A stretch of 64,000 nt of DNA from Hevea brasiliensis. Lineage: Eukaryota > Streptophyta > Magnoliopsida > Malpighiales > Euphorbiaceae. A program made the position numbers and the translations under genes. Positions 1 to 10,570 of this stretch are shown one piece after another. The stretch is from the NCBI RefSeq assembly GCF_030052815.1, contig NC_079504.1, positions 43,576,206 to 43,640,205 on the forward strand. Direction: 5' to 3'. Below the pieces are notes generated by a model that ran no database searches, was not told the origin of the DNA, and worked only from the letters and a program-made list of their open reading frames with translations. Within the stretch, counting starts at the first letter, position 1; the number at the start of each line of letters is the position of its first letter.

Positions 1-296
1 TATGTTTGTAATGGTCCTAAGGACTGTAGTGTCACATTTTACGGTTCAAAATTTGAGTTTAAATTGACTTCGCAGTCGTTCCCGAAACAGTCACCCATCG
101 CTGTGACTCTCGACTCGTTTAACTTCTTATATTCTGTTTTTCTTATTTATACTTAACTAATTGGACATTACTAATTATTTGTGTTTATGGCTTCTCTAGT
201 TGTCTTAAGTATGGTTCTAATCCCCTTAACTGTCCGAACCGACACAGGTCACCAGAATAGTAAAATATACCAGGCTATATAAATAGGGGTGTTACA
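1..296 (-). repeat. 3' LTR of the chromovirus (first ~296 bp, truncated by window edge)
   Basis: It matches 5863-6158 almost base for base, including the run ending TAGGGGTGTTACA. On the - strand the LTR starts TGTAACACCCC. A fuller copy of the same LTR type occurs at 56447-59856. Only the beginning of the LTR lies in the window. Confidence 0.9.
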
Positions 297-299
297 ATT

Positions 300-314
300 C
301 CCCCCCCCCCCCCC
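300..314 (-). other. Polypurine tract of the chromovirus
   Basis: Fifteen C on the + strand (poly-G on the - strand) lie 3 bp from the LTR start at 296. Position and composition are those of the plus-strand primer of LTR retroelements. The pure run is longer than usual and has probably grown by slippage. Confidence 0.8.
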
Positions 315-349
315 TTAAAATAAATTTCGTCTCGAAATTTTACCTGGTA

Positions 350-1024
350 TCAATCTCTGAACAGCTGTGGGTACTATCTCCTCATGTCCTCCTCTCATTC
401 CCAAGTAGCCTCCTGGCCTGAATGATGGTTCCACAGCACTTTTACCAATGGTATCTGCTTGTTCCGTAGCTGCTTCACCTTATAAGCCAGAATCACTATG
501 GGTTCTTCCTCATATGTGAGGTCTGGATTCACTTCAATTTCCTCTACTGGTAGTACATGAGATGGGTCTGATTGATACCTCCTCAACATAGACACATGGA
601 AGACATTATGTATCTTCTCCAACTCTGGAGGTAGTGCCAAACGATAAGCCAAAGGACCCACACTTTCCAGAACCTCATATGGCCCAATGAAACGAGGACT
701 CAGTTTCCCCTTTCTGCCGAATCTCATAATTCTCTTCCAAGGAGAAACTTTGAGGAAAACTTTCTCACCCACTGCATACTCAATATCCCTTATCTTCATA
801 TTAATGTAGGACTTCTGCCGGTCTGATGCAGTCTTAAGTCGATCTCTGATCACCCTGATCTTCTCCTCAGTTTGCTGAATAATTTCGGGTCCAATCATTT
901 TTCTTTCACCCACGTCATCCCAACACAACAGGGTTCTATAATTTCTTTCATACAAAGCTTCATATGGAGGCATCCCAATGCTTGATTGGTAGCTGTTGTT
1001 GTAAGCAAACTCAATCAAAGGCAA
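350..1024 (-). pseudogene. Integrase C-terminus with chromodomain (chromovirus)
   Basis: The first ~150 codons carry the end of the integrase core (LIEFAYNNSYQSS) and the GPY/F module (GPYEVLESVGPLAYRL, then HNVFHVSMLRRY). A chromodomain-like tail follows (YEEEPIVILAYKVKQLRNK ... VKVLWNHHSGQEATWE). In chromoviruses this tail binds histone marks and directs integration. The frame stops at 395-397 with TGA where an Arg codon is expected after TWE, consistent with CGA to TGA decay. The downstream frame continues with a further TAG to a natural-looking TGA at 350-352. A stop separates this frame from the upstream integrase part. Confidence 0.85.
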
Positions 1025-1089
1025 GTGTGTATCCTAACTGCCCTCAAATTCAATCACACAAGCCCGTAACATGTCCTCCAAGATCTGAA

Positions 1090-2054
1090 TTACCCTCTTG
1101 GGTGGCCATGCATGCGTGGGTGGAATGCGATCTTGAAGTTCAATCTAGTTCCTAGGGCTCTCTGAAGACTACCCCAGAATCTAGAAGTGAACCTAGGATC
1201 TCTGTCTGATACGATGGATACTGGCATTCCATGCAGTCTCACAATCTCATCAATGTACAACCTGGCCAATCTTTCTAAACTGTAGTCCATCCGGACTGGT
1301 AGAAAATGAGCAGACTTGGTCAGTCTGTCAACAATGACCCATACTGCATCATGAATCTTCTGTGTTCTCAGAAGTCCCATCACAAAATCCATTGTTATTC
1401 TCTCCCATTTCCACTCTGGTACTGGTAGTGGATGTAACAAGTACTTGATGCTCTACCTTTACTTGCTGACAAGTTAGGCATTTAGAAACAAACTCTGCCA
1501 TATCTTTCTTCATACCCATCCACCAGTAATGCTCCTTTAGCCCTCTATACATTTTTGTGCCACCAGGGTGCGTGGCAAAAGGAGACTCATGTGCTTCCTT
1601 GAAAATGATTTGCTTCAAATCGACATCATTAGGAACACATATTCTACCCTGGTGTAGCAGTAGACCGTCATCTCTTACTGATAATTTTGGTTTCTTGCCC
1701 TGCCGGACTTCTTCCAACGACCGATACTGATCATTACGAGCAACCATTACGATCCGATCAATCAACACCGGCTGTACATGCCATGCAACCGCTACGCCCA
1801 TCATCATTAATCTCTAAGCTGGCATGCAATGATCTTAACTCATGTACCAAAGACAAAGGAGTAACCCGTAGACTTGCCATAGTCTTGCGACTTAAGGTAT
1901 CAACCACAATATTAGCTTTCCCTGGCTGATAGTCTATCAGACAATCATAGTCTTTTATCAACTCTAACCATCTCCTCTGTCTCAAATTCAGCTCTTTCTG
2001 GGTGCCCAAATACTTCAAACTCTTATGATCTGTGTAGATGTAACACTTTTCCCC
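1090..2054 (-). pseudogene. RNase H C-terminus and integrase core (chromovirus)
   Basis: Three frames joined by shifts. 2018-1758 holds the RNase H tail ([23 protein letters not shown], ending near DTLSRK). 1807-1349 holds the integrase zinc finger with His pair and CLTCQQ. 1440-1090 holds the catalytic core with ITMDFVMGL and [13 protein letters not shown], i.e. the first two acidic residues. Where the third catalytic residue (QSE-R) should stand, around 1090-1110, the frame is broken and the Glu region is not readable. The frameshifts lie near 1800 and 1430. Non-functional. Confidence 0.85.
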
Positions 2055-3737
2055 TTACAAATAGTGTCTCCAGATCTTAAGAGCAAACACAATAGCTGCA
2101 AGCTCCAAGTCATGTGTTGGATAGTTCCTCTCATGCAGTTTTAGCTGGCGTGATGCATAGGCAATGATATTTCGATCTTGCATCAATACACAGCCTAACC
2201 CATTATGAGAAGCATCACTATAAACTGTAAATTTTTTACCTGGAGTAGGTAAAGTCAGGACTGGAGCTTCAGTCATACATTTCTTCAATTCATCAAAACT
2301 CTGTTGGCATTTATCTGTCCACTGAAATTTCACATCTTTTCTAAGTAGCTTAGTCAATGGAGATGCCAACATGGAGAATCCCTTTACAAATCTACGGTAG
2401 TATCCAGCTAAATCTAGAAAACTGCGAATCTCTGTGACATTTCTGGGTGGCCTCCAATTAAGGACAGCTTTAATCTTACTTGGATCTACCTTGATGCCCT
2501 CTTCTGATACTACATTCCCCAAGAAAGATATTTCTTTCAGCCAAAATTTGCACTTCGACAATTTGGCATATAGCTGTTTCTCCCTCAAAGTCTGCAGTAC
2601 AATCCGCAGATGTCTATCATGCTCTTCTGCATTCCTCGAAGAGACCAATATATCATCTATGAATACCACAATAAACTGGTCGAGGTATGGTCTGAAGATA
2701 GTGTTCATCAGATCCATAAAAGCAGCCGGAGTATTAGTTAACCCGAATGGCATAACCAAGAACTCATAATGTCCATAGCGGGTTCTAAAGGCAGTTTTAG
2801 CAATACTCTGCTCTTGTACTTTCAGCTGATAATAACCTAACCTCAGGTCAATTTTGGAGAACACAGCTGCACCCCTCAACTGAACAAATAAGTCATCAAT
2901 GCGGGGCAAAGGATATCTATTCTTTATTGTCACCTTATTCAACTGTCGATAATCAATACATAAGTGGAGAGTGCCATCCTTCTTCTTAACAAACAACACT
3001 GGCGCTTTCCAAGGTGACACACTAGGGCGGATAAAGCCCTTGTCAAGCAACTCTTGCAACTGTACTTTCAACTCCTTCAATTCTGCAGGTGCCATTCTAT
3101 ACGGTGTTATGGAGATTGAGTTCACACCAGGCATAACATCAATCTCAAATTGCACCTCTCTTTTTGGAGGTAATCCTGGCAGTTCATCAGGAAATACATC
3201 TGGAAAGTCACATAGAGTAGGGATGTCCCTGAGTGCTGGACTCCCCACTTGGGTGTCTATCACATGTGCCAAGTATGCTTCACAGCCCTTTCTGATCATC
3301 CTTCTGGCTAGTGCAGCCAAAATGATGTTTGATGGCAGTAAATGCCTCTCCCCATGTATTACCACATCACCATACAAAGGGAGACCAAAAGTGACTGTCT
3401 TCAGTCTACAGTCAATCATGGCATGATGCCTGGCTAACCAATCCATGCCCAAGATAATATCATAATCTCTAAAGGGAATTTCAATCAAATCTAATAGGAA
3501 AACATGTCCTTGGATCACCAAAGGACAGTCTCTGTAGATTTTGTTGACCCAGACCTCTTATCCTAACGGACTAGTTACTAGCACTTCAAAACCCATTTGG
3601 ACACATGGAACAGCAAGTGAACTGACTATGCTAGCACTAACATATGAATGGGTTGAACCCGGATCAAACAACACAAATACTTCTTGATCAGAGATAGAAA
3701 ATGTACTAGCTACAACATCAAAAGTCTCAGCCTCTTC
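2055..3737 (-). pseudogene. Aspartic protease, reverse transcriptase, RNase H (chromovirus pol)
   Basis: Just after gag the protease shows VLFDPGSTHSYVS (DPG in place of the usual D-S/T-G; several plant Gypsy proteases have it). A TAA at 3558-3560 then breaks the frame. From 3521 a 488-codon frame runs through [10 protein letters not shown], the RT ([31 protein letters not shown] with the catalytic Asp pair) and RNase H ([33 protein letters not shown]). It ends in TAA at 2055-2057, one codon before the expected [13 protein letters not shown], which continues in the next segment. This is the best preserved coding part of the element. Confidence 0.9.
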
Positions 3738-4645
3738 TCACTGTCTCATTGTGTAGACTCTTGCTGACGCACTCCCTTGTGCTGACTGACCAACTGTGCC
3801 TTGACTGCCAGAAGTAGTGCCTTTACCTCTACCTCTTCCTCTACCAACTGATTGTGAACTTTTGGGAGCAGGACTCTGAATAGATCCCTCGGCAGTAGTA
3901 GGAGCTGGACCATATCTCGGAGCACTAGTGCAGTCTTTAGCTATATGGCCCTTGCCTCCACAGTTAAAACAGGCTCCAGTGGCCCAATAGCATTCCCCCC
4001 CCATGAATCTTGCCACAAGTCTCACAGGGGCGGGCAGAATGTAAACCCCTGCTTGACTGCTGACTAGACTTAGGGGGTCTCTGTCCAGAAAATCTGCCCC
4101 TACCAAATCTTCCACCTCGACCCCTGCTGGGTCCACTAAACTTCTTCTTCTTTCCAGAGGTAGCACCAGAACTCTGTTCAACTGATTTTTCCCCCTTGTC
4201 TTTCTCTGATTTTTCAACTTTTTCTGATTTTTCTTTTACTGGGGTTGCTTCTGATCAATTCTCTCCAGCTCAAGTGCTTGAGACATAAGTTCTAAAAAGT
4301 TGCTGTGTCTGAATCCCACTACTTGCATTCTAAAACTGGGCTTCAAACCAGTCTCAAATCTCTTGCATCTTGCCTTGCTGTAGAGAGGAGACTACCAGCA
4401 TAATAACTTAAGCAGGAGAACTCCCTCTCATACTCTACTACTGATCAGTTCCCTTGTTTCAAACTCAAAAATTCTTGCAACTTTTGATCAACATATGCAT
4501 CTGGGATGTATTTCTGTCTGAATTCTTTAATGAAGTCATCCCAAGTCAGCACTGGTGGTTCAGCCAAGCTGTGGGGGATGGTCTTCCATCAATCATACGC
4601 ATTCCCTTGTAGCAGAGACACAGAGTATTCAAACTTCAATTCAAG
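3738..4645 (-). pseudogene. gag, 5'-truncated (chromovirus)
   Basis: From 4645 the - strand reads a Retrotrans_gag core (FEYSVSLLQGNAYD, then TWDDFIKEFRQKYIP and QEFLSLKQGN) with stops in place of Trp and other codons. A 159-codon frame (4217-3738) follows with an intact CCHC knuckle, CFNCGGKGHIAKDC, in a basic, Ser/Gly-rich tail ending at TGA 3738-3740. The N-terminal part of gag, the leader and the primer binding site are absent. The core runs straight into LTR sequence at about 4646. Confidence 0.85.
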
Positions 4646-6158
4646 TTATGGCCAAATGAACAAACACTGTTCATTTGGTCAGTTTGTACAAGGTAGACTA
4701 AGATTTTCCAAGTTTGGTCAATTTGTTCACTAGGTTTGGTCACTTTTTGGGCATGCTTCCTAAATGAAAATTGTGTCATTTAGTGTCTATTTTCATTCCT
4801 AATTGGTCTCATACCAATTGGACTTGTAAAATTTCATTTTTGGTCCCTTAAAGGTAATTTGGTCATACTGCCAGCAGCATGATCACACTCAATCCGAATT
4901 GGCTTTTGATTCAAACACTCCTAACACACCTCATTAGGTCACAATTGACCATTTCTTTCCTTAAACTAGGTCCAAGACATCATTTACTAATTTTTCACTT
5001 TTTTGGTCTCTAAACCCTAAGTGTCCAACCTAGTTCACAATTTCCTTTATTTAGCTAATTCAATGCTTTTAATTATAATCATTCAACTAATTAAGGTTCA
5101 TATACCCATTCAAACCAATCAAACCATGCAATAAAACTCCCATACACATGCTGGCCGAATTTCAGTCATGGTCCCTCAATAAATTTTTCTTTTCATTTTA
5201 AGTTTATTTACAAGTTAATCAAGCTAAAAATGTAGAAATCAAACAAAATTTATCAAGTTTGCTTACTAACCTTTCTTAGAACTTCAATTCCTTTAAATCT
5301 CTATCTTTTGTATTTCTTTCCTCTTTTAATCTTCTTCTCAAGTGACTAAAACAAGCTTTAATGAGGTTTTAATGGAAGCTATTAAGGTTTAGTGAAGAAT
5401 TTCAAGCTTGAGTGCAAGCTTTAATGGAGGCTTAACAATGGAGAGGGAGAGAGAGTTGGGAGACGGTAACATGTGAGGAAGATGACTTTGTCTTTTTTTT
5501 TTCTTTCTTTCTTTTATGTATTTTGTCTTATGGAAGACCCAAAAAAATCCATTTAATTAAATTTATTAATTATAGGATTTATGGCATCATGCATGATGTC
5601 ATGCATGATGTCATCTTCCTTCACTTTTTCATTTTCCTTTTTTTTTTTCTATTAGTTCTTTAATTTAATTCTCGATTTCGAAATTTTCTTTTCTCCAATT
5701 TTATTTGACAGTTAGGTCATGAGTCAGCTCTCAGGGTCAATTGACCAAATTATCCCTTGCCGGTTCAACCCGATTTGCAAATAATTCAATATTTCTTCCG
5801 GCTCCCTGACCTAATTATTTGACTGACTTAACATCTCTTTTTTGTGATTTTCTCTTTTCCACTGTGTTCTTAATGGTCCTAAGGACCGCAGCGTCACATT
5901 TTATGATTCGAAATTTTAGTTTAAATCGACTTCGCAGTTGTTCCCAAGATGGTCACCCATCACTGTGACTCTCGGCTCGTTTAACTTCTTATATTCTGTT
6001 TTTCTTATTTATACTTAACTAATTGGACATTACTAATTATTTGTGTTTATGGCTTCTCTAGTTGTCTTAAGTATGGTTCTAATCCCCTTAACTGTCCGGA
6101 CCGACACCGGTCACCGGAATAGTGAAATATACCAAGCTATGTAAATAGGGGTGTTACA
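4646..6158 (-). repeat. 5' LTR of the chromovirus, 3' (U5-side) part deleted
   Basis: Co-linear with 58380-59856 of the 3.4 kb solo LTR on the right of the window. Shared landmarks are the segment starting TTATGGCCAAATGAACAAA, a duplicated GCATGATGTCAT palindrome (5584-5613) and the terminal TAGGGGTGTTACA. About 1.9 kb present in the solo LTR is missing here, together with PBS and gag start. The remainder is non-coding and T-rich. Confidence 0.85.
5584..5613. promoter_or_regulatory. Tandem palindromic RY-like motif in LTR
   Basis: CATCATGCATGATG, a perfect 14-bp palindrome, is followed at once by GTCATGCATGATG, giving two CATGCATG cores. CATGCA is the known RY element bound by plant B3-domain factors. 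The same arrangement is kept in the related LTR at 59317-59346. Regulatory function is inferred only. Confidence 0.4.
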
Positions 6159-7154
6159 AGGGTCAAATGGAGGCAATGGATGGGCTTTTGCTTTTACTTC
6201 TACTTCATCAGTCCGTAAAGATTCCGAGTCATGGATTAATTTGGATCTTTATTAAGCATTCTATTTTTATTTTGAAACCTCTTCGGCTGACTGACTCGAA
6301 GATGCCATTTAAAAGTTTTCCTTACCCTCTACAGACACCAATTTATAATACCTGCAGAGAAAATAAGTCAGCAAAATAGATTTAGGTAATTTTGAATTAT
6401 ACTGCTAGGGCAATAATATTTATATGCCCATCAAAGTAGGAAGGCGTGCAGATTATCTTAACAGCATAATTCGAAATTACCTTCACATTATGAAAGGAAA
6501 ACCAAAAGGTAAAAGAAAGAGTGGAGCAAGAATAATTATGTCCCTTTTGTCCTAAAACAAGGAAGCGGTAACACTGAGCAAGTACTAACTAATTGGAAGG
6601 TTCTACTCTTAAGGGCGACATACTATGGTCTTTGACTAATGTGATAGTTTTGGCTTGAGTTCTAACTTTCTAAAGTTCAAAGATCCCCAAATTATCCCTA
6701 CTGTAAACAGTAGAGCCTCATTCCATCATTATAATACTAACGGGAAAAATCCATGGGTATCACAACGAGCAAAATGAGTTCCAATTTGAGCAGAAGCCTT
6801 CACGAATACTAATGGGGTAAAACTCACGGGTACCGCTACATGACTCTCTCTTACTTCTAAAAGGGTAAGAAAGCCCGGGTATAGGGCTAAATTGTGTGAG
6901 GACATTATGCAAGTGATCAGTATGTGAGGGGACATATTTACCTCTTCCTTATTCAGGGGAATTTAAACGAGGATTACTGCAATAAATCAAATAATCAAAA
7001 CAAACAAAACGGTTAGAAAGAATAGTAATAATCAAAATATTAAGACTTTTGATTTCATAAGTTAAGCCCCATAATTATCGATTTTAATTTATAAGAGCAC
7101 AAGATTAAATTTGCTTTTTGGACTTTTAAACTGGGGTTATTTTGGATCTTCGTC
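6159..7154 (-). other. Leader/internal sequence of the Tat-like element, no coding recognised
   Basis: About 1 kb between the PBS and the chromovirus insertion. The short frames on either strand (for example 6167-6379 and 6729-6935) show no recognisable motif. The region is probably untranslated leader, which is long in Tat/Ogre elements. Confidence 0.5.
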
Positions 7155-7171
7155 TCCAGTGGAGTCGCCAA
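7155..7171 (-). other. Primer binding site (tRNA-Arg type) of the Tat-like element
   Basis: The - strand reads TTGGCGACTCCACTGG directly after the LTR end, the form known for plant Tat/Ogre elements primed by tRNA-Arg. Confidence 0.7.
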
Positions 7172-8007
7172 GCTATCGCAAGTTTGCAGTCGCCAGACGA
7201 TTCTCACTGAAGTGGAAAAAGTGAGAAGTTGCCACTTTAATTTTGAGAGAAATTAAAGAAAACCATTTGTAAGAATAAAAATTTATAAAACCACTTCTAA
7301 AACAGAGATTCTAGGTTCGGGGTCTATGTACTTGTGGGGAAGGTGTTAAGCATCCCACCTTGTCCCTCAATGAGGGCAAGCAGATTTAATGATGTGCTTT
7401 TTATAATTTAAGATTGATAATTTTGGGGTTAGTATTATGATGTTGGTCCCTGTTGTTGATGAGAGGAACCTTTGATATTTCGCTATTTTGGGTTGCCCAG
7501 GAACACGAGTATATGGGATGACCCTTCAGTGAATTGATGTTGTATTGTATTTATTAAGTTCCTCCCTCATCGAATTAGGACTCTAATTCTGAAGAGGTGT
7601 TACTTGGTCCCTAATGATTCATAACGAGTAAGGAGGACTCTCGGCTCACACATTATGTACCTCATCATTGGCATTTAAATAACTGAGGGTGCGGTGTGTG
7701 TAAAGGATACTTTGAGAACCGATATGGCTATAGATTTTCATTCCTTTTAATTAGTACTCTAATTCAAAAAGATGTATTAATTAAAACCTAGAAATTTCCT
7801 TTATTAATGAGGACTCTCAGTTAATAGAGGAAGGTCCCATCATCGGCATAATTACCAGTGAAACCTTTACCCATATCATTTCATCTTAAAATAATTTAAT
7901 GTTTTTGGAACTTCAATATTTTGATTAAGCCAAACTGAAGGAAGAACTCTACCTTAATAATATAAATATGAGGGCCTTGAGGAGGACTCTCCATCGGGCC
8001 TCAATAT

Positions 8008-10130
8008 TGAAGGAGCGAAAGTATGAAAATTATTCATTTAGAGCATTAAATTTCAAAAATTTTCTTCTAGGGTTACATGCATCATACCACATCTTTTATG
8101 TGCCTAATTAATTTCAATGCTCAATTGCATATTAAAACACTTTTAATATGTATTAGGATCTATGTTTGCCATTCAAGATTGTGAATTAATAAATTAATTC
8201 ATTTAAACCCTAGTTTAAGGAGTTAGAGCACTAACCTCTTTGATGCACCTTTAGGAAGCACCTAGGACCCCAAGTGCTATCTCTCTAGCTTTTCCACACC
8301 AAGATCACCAATGGGTAGTTCTTCTCAAGCATTTGCCAACCAATTATAAATTGGGTTCTTACCTTTAGAGAGGTTTTATGCATGTATAGGACACTAGAAA
8401 TAATTTCTAGAAATTTTAATTCAAAGAAATTTGGGCAATTCTCTTTGAATTGATGAGAAAAGAAGAAGAGGAGAGGGAGAAGAATAGGTGCTGCCACCTT
8501 TGAGGAAGAGTGTTATATTGTTTCATCTTTTCTTTTCCCTTTTATATAATCAGGTCATTAAGTCACTAAAACCCTATGCCACATGTCACCACCTCATTGT
8601 ATCTTATTTTTTAATTGACCTAATCACATTAAGCCAAGTGTCAAAGCTAGACTTAATCTTGACTTTGATCATCTTACATGACAGGAATGACAAGCTAATA
8701 TGGTGCCATATGTCACCATCTCATGGTGCCACATGTCACCATCTCATGGTGCCACATGTCACCATCTCATGGTGCCACATGTCACCATGTGAAATAACCA
8801 AATTACCCTTATGTTGTAATTTTGAGTTCTCAACCCAAAATCATTATTTCTCCTCTTCAAATCAATTTATATCAAATATAAATTAATTAATTAATTAATC
8901 TCTATTAATTAATTTCTTACAATTAAATTCATATTTAAACACTTTAAATATAAATTTAACTTATACTATACATCCAATAACCTAGATTTGGTCTCAAGTC
9001 ATGCTAAGAACTTTGGAATCTTATTGCAAATCAAACCTATTTAATTAATCAATTAAACTCTTTAATTAATCAATTAAATCACATTTTACTTGGTGATTAT
9101 CTTGTGTATGTGTGTGACTCACTAGGCTCATCACTAATCGGCAATGAGAAATGATATTAACTCTAAATATCATCAGAACTCTTTCTTACTATAAATGATT
9201 TCTCTAAATCATTTTAAGCATCTCATAGACCATGGTTGACATCTAGCATAGCATGCCATGGCCACCCAATCAGTAATAAGGAATACCTTAAATGAACCTT
9301 TAATCATATATTACCATGCACTAGAATCTCTCTGTTACAAAATCTCAATTCGAGCTGGAGTCATGGTTTATGTCAAAGCCCATTTGCTATGAATATTATG
9401 TTCTCTTTTAATTTCAGTTCTTGATTAATTAGATTTTCTTATCAGAAACTCTTTTCTGACTAAATCTGTCTGTCCTGGCCAGGAACTTAAAACATCAAGA
9501 ACAATTAAATGAACATAGGACTTTATCCCTATTTACTTAGGTAACAGATTCCATCTTGATCAACACCTACCTCGATATATAACTAGTAAGAGCCAACACA
9601 TGCCCATATACCCATACACAGTACAAGTATGAAAGCAGTATCAAACTCAAACCACCTATATACAAGATAACTGTGTTATCTCAGGTCTAAAGATTATATG
9701 CACTGATATGATATATGACAATGCATTGACAAGAGTAAACTCCATGTGCTTGTCATATGCGTCACTAGTTCAGCCTACTTATCATGTATAAGTGCCTATC
9801 ATATTTGTTATATGGCATGAGACTCACCATTCCATCTTATTTATATCTCATATAAATACCTTGGGAACAAACATGAATACAATCTTTCTGGATAAGTCAT
9901 GTCTTGTGTGAAGTATCCTCGATTGTGAACCAATTTATGATACTTTGTACTAGAAATACTATCACTCATATTCTTAACAACTTAAAAATAGAATTTCTAA
10001 TAAAATATCAATGGACCTTTTCTATTACACATAAATACATTATGTAAACAGAAAAGTGAAATTGTCTTTTATTAATAAAATATGTACAAGATACATACTA
10101 AATGATATGCTCTAGGGCATACTACTAACA
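8008..10130 (-). repeat. Copia solo LTR
   Basis: On the - strand it starts TGTTAGTAGTATGCCCTAG and ends CTTTCGCTCCTTCA. It is flanked by the perfect 5-bp duplication AATAT (8003-8007 and 10131-10135). It is related to the LTRs of the complete Copia element (15208-17238, 22901-24949), sharing the start, the AT-rich palindromes and the overall order. No interior is left, so it arose by LTR-LTR recombination. The frames at 8285-8497 and 8488-8886 lie inside it and are not recognised as genes. Confidence 0.88.
8701..8789. repeat. 23-bp tandem repeat, ~4 units, inside the Copia LTR
   Basis: Units start at 8701, 8724, 8747 and 8770 (last one partial). Each contains GGTGCCACATGTCACC, an imperfect palindrome, followed by ATCTCAT. 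The units are nearly identical except ATATGT for ACATGT in the first. It is not seen in the other Copia LTRs of the window, so it is a local expansion. Confidence 0.9.
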
Positions 10131-10230
10131 AATATAAGATTCGGGATTCTTTGGAAGGACTCTCCCACAAACCCATTATTTAGAATATATGATGAATTTC
10201 ATAATGAAAGTGTCGGGGCTAGAAAGGAAA

Positions 10231-10570
10231 GGACTCTCTCCCGAGCTCTCCTAATTTATTGAAAACATCTTTATTAGAAATTTGGCCAAGAGAATTCAGG
10301 ATAGGACTCTCTCCCGATCTCTTAAAATATTTTTATTAGAATTTTGGCTAAGAGAATTCAGGAAAGGACTCTCTCCTGATCTCTTAAAATATTTTTATTA
10401 GAATTTTGGCTAAGAGAATTCAAGAAAGAACTCTCTCCCAATCTCTTAAAATATTTTTATTAGAACTTTGGCTAAGAGAAATCAGAAAAGGACTCTCTCC
10501 CGATCTCTTAAAATATTTTAGAACTTTTGGCTAAGAGAATTCAGGAAAGGACTCTCTCTCGATCTTTCTG
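10231..10570. repeat. ~62-bp minisatellite in the Tat-like LTR
   Basis: GGACTCTCTCCCGA (with small changes) recurs at about 10231, 10304, 10366, 10428, 10490 and 10549. The spacer holds TTAAAATATTTTTATTAGAA and GGCTAAGAGAATTCAGG. Three successive spacings are exactly 62 bp; the first is longer and the last shorter. Looser copies occur at 10157 and 10622. Confidence 0.9.

Larger units (their letters stand above)
1..6158 (-). mobile_element. Ty3/Gypsy chromovirus (Tekay/Del-like), decayed, cut by window start
   Basis: On the - strand the order is 5' LTR part (6158-4646), gag (4645-3738), protease/RT (3737-2055), RNase H and integrase (2054-1090), integrase C-terminus with chromodomain (1024-350), a G-rich polypurine tract, and the start of the 3' LTR (296-1). 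The protease-RT-RNase H-integrase order and a terminal chromodomain define plant chromoviruses; motif style and the very long LTR fit Tekay/Del. The two LTR parts match over about 300 bp and both end in GTGTTACA on the + strand. Stops and frameshifts break all ORFs. It lies inside the interior of a Tat-like element (6159-12796). The left end is off the window, so its TSD cannot be checked. Confidence 0.9.
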
